Assembly: GCA_964590645.1 (NCBI GenBank)
Contig: CAZPYJ010000002.1
Span: 124,001 to 188,000 of the forward strand
Origin: JAGNHN01 sp964590645
GTDB taxonomy: Bacteria > Bacteroidota > Bacteroidia > Bacteroidales > JAGNHN01
DNA: 64,000 nucleotides
Direction: 5' to 3'
Positions 53,184 to 61,378 of this stretch are shown piece by piece. Positions within the stretch are counted from its first letter, which is position 1, and every line of letters begins with the position of its first letter. Under the pieces are notes generated by a model. The model was not told the DNA's origin. It saw only the letters and a program-made list of their open reading frames with translations, and did no database searches. Both the position numbers and the translations under genes were made by a program.

Positions 53184-53831
53184 ATGAATAGTTGGCCAAA
53201 ATACTTGTACAGAATAACTCATATCGACAATATCCCCCATATTGTTTCAAACGGCATCACGCTACCAGATTCTCCCAATTCAAATGCAAACTACAAAACA
53301 ATTGGAGACAGAAGCCTGATCAACACGCGTAAAAATTGAGAAGTGACGACAGAAGATACGAATGAAACCTGCAGATTGGGTGATTATATTCCATTCTATT
53401 TTGGGCCAAGAATGCCTATGCTTTATGTAATTCAGAAAGGATTCAACTTCGTACCAGATAAAGCATCCCCTCAAGAAATCGTTTACTGTATCGTTCTTTT
53501 AGAAAGCATAATCTCCTCTTCCTTAGACTTCATTTTTTGTGATGGGCACCCAACTGACAGATTCACCCACTTTTATTCAAAGAAATATCTTGGGAGTATC
53601 GAGCAGTTGGTGGATAAGAAAGCTGTATATGCAAAATACTGGCGCGCAGAGGAAGATCTAGACCTGAAACGAAGGAAACAGGCAGAGTTTCTCATTAAAG
53701 GAGATGTGGAAAAATCATTTATTGGTGGTTATGTTGTGTATAATGAATCTGCTAAAAGGCTCCTAAACGGATTAGGAATTCCGGAAAGAAGCATTGCAAT
53801 AAAACCTTTCTATTATTTTGATGAACTATGA
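53184..53831 (+). pseudogene. darT: DarT-type DNA ADP-ribosyltransferase toxin gene interrupted by an in-frame TGA
   Basis: The DUF4433/DarT family uses NAD to ADP-ribosylate thymidines in single-stranded DNA. Before the stop: YLYRITHIDNIPHIVSNGI and the IGDRSLINTRKN region, which carries the catalytic-Arg segment. TGA lies at 53337-53339, after codon 51. After it the same frame continues: RLGDYIPFYFGPRMPMLYVI, and KQAEFLI with the catalytic-type Glu, to 53831. No frameshift or other lesion is visible, so the gene is full length apart from one stop. A GTG at 53343 could restart translation but would lack the NAD-binding N-terminus. The ATG at 53184 starts the conserved part. The region is more A+T-rich than its neighbours, suggesting transfer. 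darG overlaps its end by four bases. Confidence 0.85.
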
Positions 53832-54865
53832 TACGGTTTGTAACTGGAAATATCCTTGAAAGCAAGGCAGAAGCACTCGTCAATACCGTGAACACGCTCG
53901 GCATAATGGGCAAGGGCATAGCACTTCAGTTCAAAGAGGCATTCCCCTACAATTTTAAAGTGTATAGGGAAGCTTGTAAGAATAGTGAACTGACGATTGG
54001 CAAGTTGCTAATCGTGAAAGATCGGGGATTGATTTCAGGAGAAAAATGGATCATTAATTTCCCGACAAAAACGACCTGGAGGAAGCCATCCGAATATGAG
54101 TACATTGATAAGGGGCTTGATGAATTGATAAAAGCTATTCATTCGTATTCTATTTCTTCCATAGCAATTCCACCTTTAGGGAGCGGGCAAGGTGGCTTGG
54201 AATGGAAGAAAGTGAAGCAAATGATGATAGATAAACTGAGAGATTTAGATGCTGAGATACTCATTTTTGAACCATCTGAAAATATTGTCGAGGCGATGAA
54301 GAAAGAAAGGGTGAAACTCACAGAAGCGCGTGCCTTGCTCTTATTTGTCCTTTATGATCTGGTTCGTAATGGAGAGTTTGTAACCGAGTTTTCAAGCGAA
54401 AAGGCCTGCTATTTTTTACAACGATTTGGAGCAGAAAAGTTTTTCCAACTCAATTTTGAACCGAATTTTTACGGGCCCTACTCCGGGAAAGTGAGATACA
54501 TTCTCAATTATCTTAATGGGAGCTATATTATGGGCTTCTCAGGAATGGACAAGAAGCCTTTTAAACCCCTTTCATTGATCAGAGATGCAGAAACTTCTGT
54601 ACTTGCTTATCTTTCTGATAAACCTGATCTGAAGCATATTGCGGAAAAGACAGTTGCCTTTTTAAGTGGATTCTACTCTGATTTCAGCCTGGAACTATTA
54701 TCCACTATTGACTATCTCTCCGGGAAATTTAATATCACTGATACTATCGAGCTCAAAGATCGACTGAATACGTGGAGCGATCGCAAAAGAACGCTGTTCT
54801 CAGATGAACGATACCTTAAAATCTCTATAACACATCTCAGACAGGCAGGACTCATATCAGGTTGA
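53828..54865 (+). CDS. darG: DarG-type macrodomain antitoxin (DNA ADP-ribosyl glycohydrolase)
   Basis: 345 residues. The N-terminal macrodomain (1-155) has VTGNILESKAEALVNTVNTL, GIMGKGIALQFKEAFP, INFPTKTTWRKPSEYEYID and IAIPPLGSGQGGLEWKKVK, the DarG form with the TKxxWR loop. It removes ADP-ribose from DNA thymidines. The C-terminal half (about 165-345) is the usual helical DarT-binding region (LLLFVLYDLVRNGEF, FYGPYSGKVRYILNYLNG). The frame is intact even though the toxin is interrupted. Starts by ATGA overlap with darT. Confidence 0.9.
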   Translation: MIRFVTGNILESKAEALVNTVNTLGIMGKGIALQFKEAFPYNFKVYREACKNSELTIGKLLIVKDRGLISGEKWIINFPTKTTWRKPSEYEYIDKGLDELIKAIHSYSISSIAIPPLGSGQGGLEWKKVKQMMIDKLRDLDAEILIFEPSENIVEAMKKERVKLTEARALLLFVLYDLVRNGEFVTEFSSEKACYFLQRFGAEKFFQLNFEPNFYGPYSGKVRYILNYLNGSYIMGFSGMDKKPFKPLSLIRDAETSVLAYLSDKPDLKHIAEKTVAFLSGFYSDFSLELLSTIDYLSGKFNITDTIELKDRLNTWSDRKRTLFSDERYLKISITHLRQAGLISG

Positions 54866-54901
54866 AACGCTGACAGAAGCTCAATCAAGAAGACCAAACA
54901 G

Positions 54902-55069
54902 ATGCTACTGAGAAATAAAGAAAGGGAAAGGCTTGTGGCCATCTTTTCTTCGGCATCCGTGCCGGTAGAGGTACTGGCTTATGGAAGCCGGGTAGGTGGA
55001 GGCGCTATGAAGAGGAGAAACCATACAGGCCGGGTACAGAAAGTCAGAATGTGTAATTTTACACAATGA
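54902..55069 (+). pseudogene. Truncated MNT-type nucleotidyltransferase (antitoxin) remnant
   Basis: A 55-codon frame starting at 54902. It begins like Bacteroidota MNT antitoxins (MLLRNKERERLVAIFSSA, then PVEVLAYGSRVGG) with the nucleotidyltransferase GSR motif. The expected GSDLDL metal-binding residues and the rest of the domain are absent; after GSRVGG the sequence is unrelated and runs into the start of the next gene. No HEPN partner follows. It is a deletion remnant. Confidence 0.7.
55050..55065 (+). promoter_or_regulatory. Inverted repeat touching the start of the thioredoxin-fold gene
   Basis: TGTGTAA-TT-TTACACA: 7-bp arms with a 2-base centre, ending right before the ATG at 55066. 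It could be an operator or overlap a -7 element (TAATTTTA). Confidence 0.4.
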
Positions 55070-56436
55070 AAAAAACGCTTTCCTTCTTCCTGCTGCTGAT
55101 CCCGCTGATGCTGGGCGCCCAGGACTTCAACGTTACCGTGAGCATCAAAGGCGCTGAAAATCGCCCCGTCCGTTTTGCCCAGTTCAAAGACCTGGACTTT
55201 CAGGTGGTGGATACCACCCGCGCCGATGAAAACGGCAGGGTGAACTTCCTGCTTGCCCCGAATACCCCCAAAGGCCTGTTTCGGATATATACCGGAAAGG
55301 ACGAATATTTTGATGTGATTTTCGGACGGGAAGACATCGAAATGGAGATCGATTATAATGATGCCGAAAACGGGATGAACGTCATTCAATCCTTCGAAAA
55401 CAAAGCCTGGTATGCCTACCTGGATATGGAATTCGATGTGATGAACCGGATGGAAATGCTCACCCCCCTCGTCAGCCATTACCCTGAGGGCGCGCTGAAA
55501 GACTCGGCCATTGCAGAATACAATCGGATGCAACAAGAACTTCTCCGGAAAGTGCGGGAGATCTGCGATGAAGCTCCGCAAAGCCTCGCCTGCCATATGG
55601 CCGCGGTGCGCAAACCCCCGCTGATGCCGGCCGCCATCCCTTCCACGCAACGCCTGGCCTGGCTGCAGGAGAACTACTTTGCGGGCCTGGATATGAACGA
55701 TACAATGCTGCTGAATACCACTGTCTATGCCGATAAAGTAATCGACTATATCGGCACCTATGGCGACCGCAACCTCACCCAGTCAGAACTGGAAGACCGC
55801 TTCATTGTGGCCATCGACAAGCTGATGACCTATGTCCAACCTGAGCTGGGCGTGTATTCCTACATCGTGCAGTACCTGGTGAATGGCTTTGAAAGATATA
55901 AGTTTGAGAAGGTGCTGAACCACATCGCAGAAAACTATATCACCGAGTTTTCCTGCGGGGATGAAGACCAGAAGAAAGCCGTGGAGAAAAGGCTGGAGAG
56001 TTACCGCAGAATGGCTGTTGGAAAACAAATCCCCGAATTCTCTGTGCCGGATGCCGACGGAAACCTGATCACCCTGGCTTCTCTGCAGGCCCCGCATCAC
56101 CTCCTCCTTTTCTGGTCGTCCACCTGCCCCCATTGTACCCAGATGCTGCCCGAACTGGAGAAGATGTACCAGGGGAAACTCAGCCAGCAAATGGATATCC
56201 TGGCGGTGAGCCTCGATAAAGACAAGGCCGCCTGGCAAGAAGTGCTGAAAACAGGGAATTATCCCTGGGTACACGTATCGGAGTTGCAGGGTTGGAATGC
56301 GAAGATCGCCAATGATTTTCACATTTATGCCACCCCCACGATGATCCTCACCGATGCCCAGGGAAAGATCATCGCCAAGCCGATTACATTGCCTGAGCTT
56401 CGGACCGAACTGCGCAACAGGGAAATAATGGATTAA
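55066..56436 (+). CDS. TlpA-like thioredoxin-fold protein, exported
   Basis: 456 residues. The signal peptide ends at MLGAQ (about 19). Residues 20-115 are a beta-domain of the kind found in DUF4369-type proteins (FNVTVSIKGAENRPVRFAQF), then a helical stretch (about 120-320). The C-terminal thioredoxin domain (about 325-456) has LLFWSSTCPHCTQMLPELEK with a CPHC active site, VSLDKDKAAWQEVL and cis-Pro TPTMILTDAQG. Likely a periplasmic disulfide reductase or isomerase. An inverted repeat abuts its start codon. Confidence 0.88.
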   Translation: MKKTLSFFLLLIPLMLGAQDFNVTVSIKGAENRPVRFAQFKDLDFQVVDTTRADENGRVNFLLAPNTPKGLFRIYTGKDEYFDVIFGREDIEMEIDYNDAENGMNVIQSFENKAWYAYLDMEFDVMNRMEMLTPLVSHYPEGALKDSAIAEYNRMQQELLRKVREICDEAPQSLACHMAAVRKPPLMPAAIPSTQRLAWLQENYFAGLDMNDTMLLNTTVYADKVIDYIGTYGDRNLTQSELEDRFIVAIDKLMTYVQPELGVYSYIVQYLVNGFERYKFEKVLNHIAENYITEFSCGDEDQKKAVEKRLESYRRMAVGKQIPEFSVPDADGNLITLASLQAPHHLLLFWSSTCPHCTQMLPELEKMYQGKLSQQMDILAVSLDKDKAAWQEVLKTGNYPWVHVSELQGWNAKIANDFHIYATPTMILTDAQGKIIAKPITLPELRTELRNREIMD

Positions 56437-56561
56437 TAAATCCGGGTGACAGGCAAGAAAAACATATTTCCGGTTGCCCTGCTCATCTTTGCCGGGTCAC
56501 ATATAAATAAAGATATCCTGGATAGCCTGATCAATATTGGAACCCACTCAATTCCTGCCTT

Positions 56562-58151
56562 ATGATAATGCGCAGAAAAAGTCTGTTGGCCGACCTGTTC
56601 TTTCTTCTCCTCATACTGGGCTTTTCCACCGCTTATTATGATGGCTGGCTGCACCGTGAACCCCTGAATGAACATCTCTGGCGACAGACCGACTGCCTGT
56701 CTCTGACCAGGCACTATATGGAAGGGAATGGCCTCTTTGAACCGGAGATGCACATACAGCTTGCCGATGATTTGCAGAGTGGTCGCTCTGCAGGAGAATT
56801 ACCCTTGCTGTACTATCTCAACGGGCAGATATGGAAAATGACAGGTGAATCATTCCTGAGCTATCGCCTCCTTTCCCTGGCCCTCTTGTTAGGCGGACTC
56901 TTTGCTTTTTACCGCATTGTTGGTCAGATTCTTGGCAGCAACTTCTGGGGGATCGGTCTGACGCTGCTGTTCTTTACCTTTCCGCTATTGGTAATATATG
57001 GCGCTGGCTTTTTGACTGATGGCCCGGCTTTCGCCCTGGTTTTAATGGCCCTGTACTTCATCCTGAAATACCATCAGCAAAAGAAGTGGCGGCATTTCAT
57101 TTTCGCAATGCTCCTGTTTGCCCTGGCCGGAGGGATTAAAGTTTCCAGTCTGATTGCTTTTGTATTTGTGGGGATGGTGCTGGTAATGGATACGTTATGG
57201 CAACACCGTCCCTGGCGACCGGGCCTTTTCCGGGCCAAAGCTTTAGAATGGATCGGGTTTGCCTCAGTCGTCCTATTCATTTTCTTCTGGTATGCTTATG
57301 CAGCTCACTATAATCAAGTTCACGGATTCAAATACACCTTCAATCACATCTGGCCCTTTTGGTCGCTGCCACCAGGGCAATATGAATCCTGGCTGGAGGG
57401 TCTGCGCTATTATACTTCCGCCGTCTATGCTCCGCCCTGGATGATCCTGCTGCTGGCCGGCCTTTGGGTCTTCAATCTCTTCCTTCTCCAGCGCATCCCC
57501 CTCTTTGCCTGGCTTGCCAGCCTGATCACAGGATTGGGTGCCGGTGGATATTTTCTGCTTTGGGGCGCTGCATTCGGCAACCACGACTACTACCTGATTC
57601 CCCTGCTCATTCTCTTTCCTGCCATTGTCCTGCCCTTCTTCCTGTATTTGCAGGCATATTTTCCCTTACTCCTCAGAAAAAATCTTGTGCGTGCGGCTTT
57701 CCTGATATTCCTGGGACTGCAATTCACTTACGCCCTTTCGGTGGTAAAACTGAAAACCCTGGCCACCGAAGGGGAATTCCGGATGACCTTCAATCCTGCA
57801 TTTGTTTCCCTGATGCGCTGGGTGAACTGGGACCATCAGCAATGGAGGCATTATTACGAGATGCGCCCCTGGCTGATGGAGAAAGGCATCCCCGAAGATG
57901 CCCTGGTTGTTTCACTCCCCGATCCATCCTTCAATACTTCCCTCTTCCTTTCCGGCCGAAAAGGCTGGACGGATTTCAAACAATACCGCAGTACTGCCAA
58001 TATAGATACCTTGCGCAGCCACGGAGCCGACTATCTGTTCATCGGAAAGGATGAATTATTGACTGATGCCTACCTTGCCCCCTTCCTGCAGCATCCTGTG
58101 GGTCAGTTCTGGCAGATACACGTTTTTGATATCAGGAAAGAAAAACGCTGA
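56562..58151 (+). CDS. GT39/ArnT-like membrane glycosyltransferase
   Basis: 529 residues with about a dozen hydrophobic helices. Seen near the N-terminus: HLWRQTDCLSLTRHYMEGNG, resembling the first-loop Asp motif of dolichyl-phosphate-mannose/ArnT family transferases, and GAGFLTDGPAFALVLMALYF (TDGPA, common in this family). It ends in a small soluble domain (about 430-529). It probably transfers a sugar from a lipid-linked donor; donor and acceptor are unknown. Start 56562 or the ATG at 56568. Confidence 0.8.
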   Translation: MIMRRKSLLADLFFLLLILGFSTAYYDGWLHREPLNEHLWRQTDCLSLTRHYMEGNGLFEPEMHIQLADDLQSGRSAGELPLLYYLNGQIWKMTGESFLSYRLLSLALLLGGLFAFYRIVGQILGSNFWGIGLTLLFFTFPLLVIYGAGFLTDGPAFALVLMALYFILKYHQQKKWRHFIFAMLLFALAGGIKVSSLIAFVFVGMVLVMDTLWQHRPWRPGLFRAKALEWIGFASVVLFIFFWYAYAAHYNQVHGFKYTFNHIWPFWSLPPGQYESWLEGLRYYTSAVYAPPWMILLLAGLWVFNLFLLQRIPLFAWLASLITGLGAGGYFLLWGAAFGNHDYYLIPLLILFPAIVLPFFLYLQAYFPLLLRKNLVRAAFLIFLGLQFTYALSVVKLKTLATEGEFRMTFNPAFVSLMRWVNWDHQQWRHYYEMRPWLMEKGIPEDALVVSLPDPSFNTSLFLSGRKGWTDFKQYRSTANIDTLRSHGADYLFIGKDELLTDAYLAPFLQHPVGQFWQIHVFDIRKEKR

Positions 58152-58364
58152 TATTCAGATGCAAACCTAAGGTGTGGGATTGGGCCTCATTGTCAATGAT
58201 AGGACAGAACAATTCAGTCCTGCAATGGTCTGCATCTATTAAGTTACAAGGATTCTAAATTCCGAAAAGGCTTTTCTTTTCTTCGGAAATGCTATATCTT
58301 CACATTTTATAAATCGGCATATAAGATATACATAAGTGCATAATATGTAAAAAAATAGTTATTT

Positions 58365-59315
58365 ATGAAAACCTTGAAAAACATTGCATTACAAGGCTTG
58401 CTGACCTTAGGCATCCTTTTTTCATCCTGCATTAATCAGGATAAAAAGGAAGAACAAGCAGCTGAAAGTGCTCCTTTGAGCACGATCGTGGTGGATACCA
58501 TTACCCTGAGCGGGGCCTATGCCCTGAATTCCCTGATGAAAAACTGGGTAACGGCCTTCAATGATGTGTATCCCAATGTCTTCATTCAAATCAGCAATGA
58601 AGATGCGGTTGAGGCTATGGACAAAGCTTCACGGAATGAGCTTGATCTGGTAATGATATCTTCCGAAGAGCAGATTGACCCTCAAATGTGGAAAATGCCC
58701 CTGGCCAGGACGGGAGTCGTACTGATGTATAATGTACAGAATCCCTATGCAGCGCAGATACAGCAGATTGGATTGACAAAAGAAAAGCTGAAAGCGATTT
58801 TCACTGCAGAGGAGCCCCCGGCCTGGGGCGATTATTTTGGAGAAGCGGGGGAAACAGAAATGTCCGTATTCAGAAGGGAGGACAATGCAGGCGCCCACCG
58901 GACACTGGTAAAATTCCTTGGAATTGAGGAAGGAACAATGCAGGGGCAAATGAAGGAAGGAGAGCAAGAGATGTGTATGGGGATCAGGGATAATATTCTG
59001 GCTATAGGCTATTGCAATCTGAGTACGGTGTATGACCTGGGAAAACTTGAGCTGCGTTCCCACGTGGGTATTATGCCCTGCGACCTGAATGCAAACGGTC
59101 GCATTGATGCCAAAGAAGAAATCCCTACTGATTACGAAGAGATCATCCGCACCTTCTGCCTGGGGAAGTATCCCACTGATCTCTGCCGTGTTTTATTTGT
59201 GGTGGCTCCTGTAGCTCCCGTGGATCCGGTGGTTAATGCCTTCCTTGATTTTTGCCTGGGAGAGGGCCAGAATGCCATCGATTCATTGGCCTATGCCCGA
59301 CTGAGACCCAGTTAG
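58365..59315 (+). CDS. PstS-like substrate-binding lipoprotein
   Basis: 316 residues. The signal peptide has lipobox LFSSC. The periplasmic-binding fold includes TLSGAYALNSLMKNWVTAFN (PstS-like anion-site start), ELDLVMISSEEQID and EMSVFRREDNAGAHRTLVKF. An EF-hand-like loop, CDLNANGRIDAKEEI, is inserted before the C-terminal helix, a feature met in Bacteroidota PstS homologues. Phosphate is a candidate ligand, but no pstCAB or phoU is adjacent. Confidence 0.8.
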   Translation: MKTLKNIALQGLLTLGILFSSCINQDKKEEQAAESAPLSTIVVDTITLSGAYALNSLMKNWVTAFNDVYPNVFIQISNEDAVEAMDKASRNELDLVMISSEEQIDPQMWKMPLARTGVVLMYNVQNPYAAQIQQIGLTKEKLKAIFTAEEPPAWGDYFGEAGETEMSVFRREDNAGAHRTLVKFLGIEEGTMQGQMKEGEQEMCMGIRDNILAIGYCNLSTVYDLGKLELRSHVGIMPCDLNANGRIDAKEEIPTDYEEIIRTFCLGKYPTDLCRVLFVVAPVAPVDPVVNAFLDFCLGEGQNAIDSLAYARLRPS

Positions 59316-59374
59316 CCGCCTTCATCCGAAGCGTGTCTGGCATACATCCAGGCCCTTACCATCGCCGACTTTAT

Positions 59375-59382
59375 TAGCTTTG
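59375..59382 (+). promoter_or_regulatory. Probable -7 element of the sirtuin gene
   Basis: TAGCTTTG matches TANNTTTG, 23 bases before the ATG at 59406. No -33 element recognised. Confidence 0.38.
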
Positions 59383-59405
59383 AGGGCATTATTTTATTTC
59401 TGCCT

Positions 59406-60092
59406 ATGAGAAGAATAGCCATACTCACCGGTGCCGGGATCAGCAAGGAAAGCGGGATTGCCACTTTCCGCGACGACGATGGCCTTTGGCGCAATTATCG
59501 TTTCCAGGATATGGCCACCCCGGAGGCCTGGCATAGAGATCCGGCCCTGGTGACGGAGTTTTACAATATGCGGCGGAAAAATGTCATCGAATCGGAACCC
59601 AACCCCGGCCACCTGAGCCTGGTGGATCTGGAACAAAAGTATCAGGTGGATATCATTACCCAGAATGTGGACGACCTGCACGAAAGGGCAGGTTCTTCCC
59701 ATATCCTGCACCTTCACGGAGAGATCAGAAAAGTGCGTTCCTCCCTGGATGAGAACCTGATTTATGAGGTGGACGGCTGGGAGGTGAACATAGGTGACTG
59801 CTGCGAACTGGGTTCCCAACTGCGCCCGCATATCGTATGGTTTGGCGAACCCGTGCCGATGATCATCGAAGCCGGCCGTATCGCACGCCAGGCGGATATC
59901 TTCATCGTGATTGGCACCAGCCTGATGGTCTATCCCGCTGCAGGCCTGCTCTACGAAGTGAATCCCGCCATCCCGAAATACCTCATCGATCCGGAAGCTA
60001 TCCCTGCCTATGGAGTGGAGAACCTGGAGATTATCCGGGCTACGGCCTCTGTTGGCGTGCCCCAGCTGGTGAAGCGATTGCTGGATACTTAA
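59406..60092 (+). CDS. cobB: NAD-dependent protein deacylase (sirtuin, class III type)
   Basis: Removes acyl groups from lysines using NAD. 228 residues. Seen: ILTGAGISKESGIATFRDDDGLW, TQNVDDLHERAGSSHILHLHGE with the catalytic His, PHIVWFGEPVPM and VIGTSLMVYPAAGLL. EFYNMRR contains the YxxR pair that gives SIRT5-like enzymes preference for succinyl/malonyl lysine. The zinc-ribbon cysteines usual between HGE and FGE are missing; only an adjacent CC pair (GDCCEL) is present. Confidence 0.9.
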   Translation: MRRIAILTGAGISKESGIATFRDDDGLWRNYRFQDMATPEAWHRDPALVTEFYNMRRKNVIESEPNPGHLSLVDLEQKYQVDIITQNVDDLHERAGSSHILHLHGEIRKVRSSLDENLIYEVDGWEVNIGDCCELGSQLRPHIVWFGEPVPMIIEAGRIARQADIFIVIGTSLMVYPAAGLLYEVNPAIPKYLIDPEAIPAYGVENLEIIRATASVGVPQLVKRLLDT

Positions 60093-60133
60093 GCCCTGAA
60101 ACCGTCGAAACGCGCAGGCATTGATTTGCTTGA

Positions 60134-61345
60134 TCAGGTGGTATAGACCGAATTGAAAAGCACATAATCCGTCGTCAGGTCAGTACCCCAGCCAATGGCG
60201 GAAGCATCTCCTTCGTTGAGCACCATACGAATATGGATATGGGACTCGCGGAGCAGGCGCTTCATAAAGTTGCGGTCGAAGGCATAAGGAACTCCCTGTT
60301 TCAGTACCTGAACCTGGGTTTTCTCATCTCCGAGGAATAAATCCACCCGGGTATAGTCGAAATCCACCCCGGCATTGCCTGCCGCCGCTACGATGCGCCC
60401 CCAATTGGGATCACGGCCGAACATCGCGGTTTTCACCAGGGTAGAGTCCGAAATCTCACGCACAATCCTTCTGGCCTTTTCCACGTCATTGGCCTTTTCT
60501 ACCTCATACTGGACAAATTTCGAGGAGCCTTCTCCATCCGACACGATGAGCTTGGCCAGGTGGGACATCAGTTCAAGCAATTGCTGACGGAAAACACCAT
60601 AAGATGCCTGGGAGGCTTCGCTGATCAGATCGTTGCCCGCCATTCCATTGGCCAGCACCACCACCATATCATTGGTAGAAGTATCCCCATCCACCGTGAT
60701 CATATTAAAGCTTTCATCCGCACATTCCTGCACGGTTTTTTGCAGCAGAGATGGTTCGATGGCCGCATCGGTGACGATGAAGGCCAGCATTGTCCCCATA
60801 TTCGGATGAATCATTCCGGAGCCTTTGGCCACCCCGCCCATATTCACTTCATATTCATCGAGAAAGAATTCCACGAAACCTTCCTTGGCAAAGGTATCTG
60901 TGGTCAGGATGGCATTGGCTACCAGGGTGCCTGCACTTGATTTTTTGGAAATTTTATTGGCGTTGTCCTTGATCCCTTCCACGATATCTTCGGTAGGAAA
61001 GGGTTCTCCGATAATCCCGGTGGAAGCCACGATCACGGATTCAGGGGCAATCCCGTACTCCTTCGCCAGGGTTTCTGCCATTGCCACAGCACCCAGGTAG
61101 CCTTGTTCTCCCGTGCAGGCGTTGGCATTGCCGGCATTGATAATGATGGCCTGCGCTGTGCCGTCGGCAGCGTGCTTCTTCGATAGCTTAATGGGCTCTG
61201 CCACTACCTGGTTCCGGGTGAAAACGGCGCCTACGCTTCCAGGCTGTTCCGAATAGATGATGGCCAGGTCGCGGCGCATTGATTTAACCCCGGTATGGGC
61301 ACCCCAGCATTTGATTCCTCTGACATTCGTAATGTTCTTGATCAT
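60134..61345 (-). CDS. argJ: Bifunctional ornithine acetyltransferase/N-acetylglutamate synthase ArgJ
   Basis: Recycles the acetyl group from acetylornithine to glutamate. 403 residues, made as a precursor that self-cleaves. Seen: AIIINAGNANACTGEQG, the cleavage region KGSGMIHPNMGTMLAF with the nucleophilic Thr (the preceding residue is Gly where Ala is usual), TVDGDTSTNDMVVVLANG, and AMFGRDPNWGRIVAAAG. Last gene of the arg operon. Confidence 0.94.
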   Translation of the reverse strand: MIKNITNVRGIKCWGAHTGVKSMRRDLAIIYSEQPGSVGAVFTRNQVVAEPIKLSKKHAADGTAQAIIINAGNANACTGEQGYLGAVAMAETLAKEYGIAPESVIVASTGIIGEPFPTEDIVEGIKDNANKISKKSSAGTLVANAILTTDTFAKEGFVEFFLDEYEVNMGGVAKGSGMIHPNMGTMLAFIVTDAAIEPSLLQKTVQECADESFNMITVDGDTSTNDMVVVLANGMAGNDLISEASQASYGVFRQQLLELMSHLAKLIVSDGEGSSKFVQYEVEKANDVEKARRIVREISDSTLVKTAMFGRDPNWGRIVAAAGNAGVDFDYTRVDLFLGDEKTQVQVLKQGVPYAFDRNFMKRLLRESHIHIRMVLNEGDASAIGWGTDLTTDYVLFNSVYTT

Positions 61346-61378
61346 TTTTTTTATTTTTTTTGACGATGAAATTCATCC

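Noticed and set aside
53337..53339. TGA in darT as a selenocysteine codon
   Set aside because: DarT enzymes have no selenocysteine form known to me, the position is not a catalytic Cys, and no SECIS-like hairpin was seen directly after it.
58260..58288. Hairpin TTCCGAA / TTCGGAA after the glycosyltransferase gene
   Set aside because: Seven-bp stem with a long loop and no following T tract; too weak to call a terminator.
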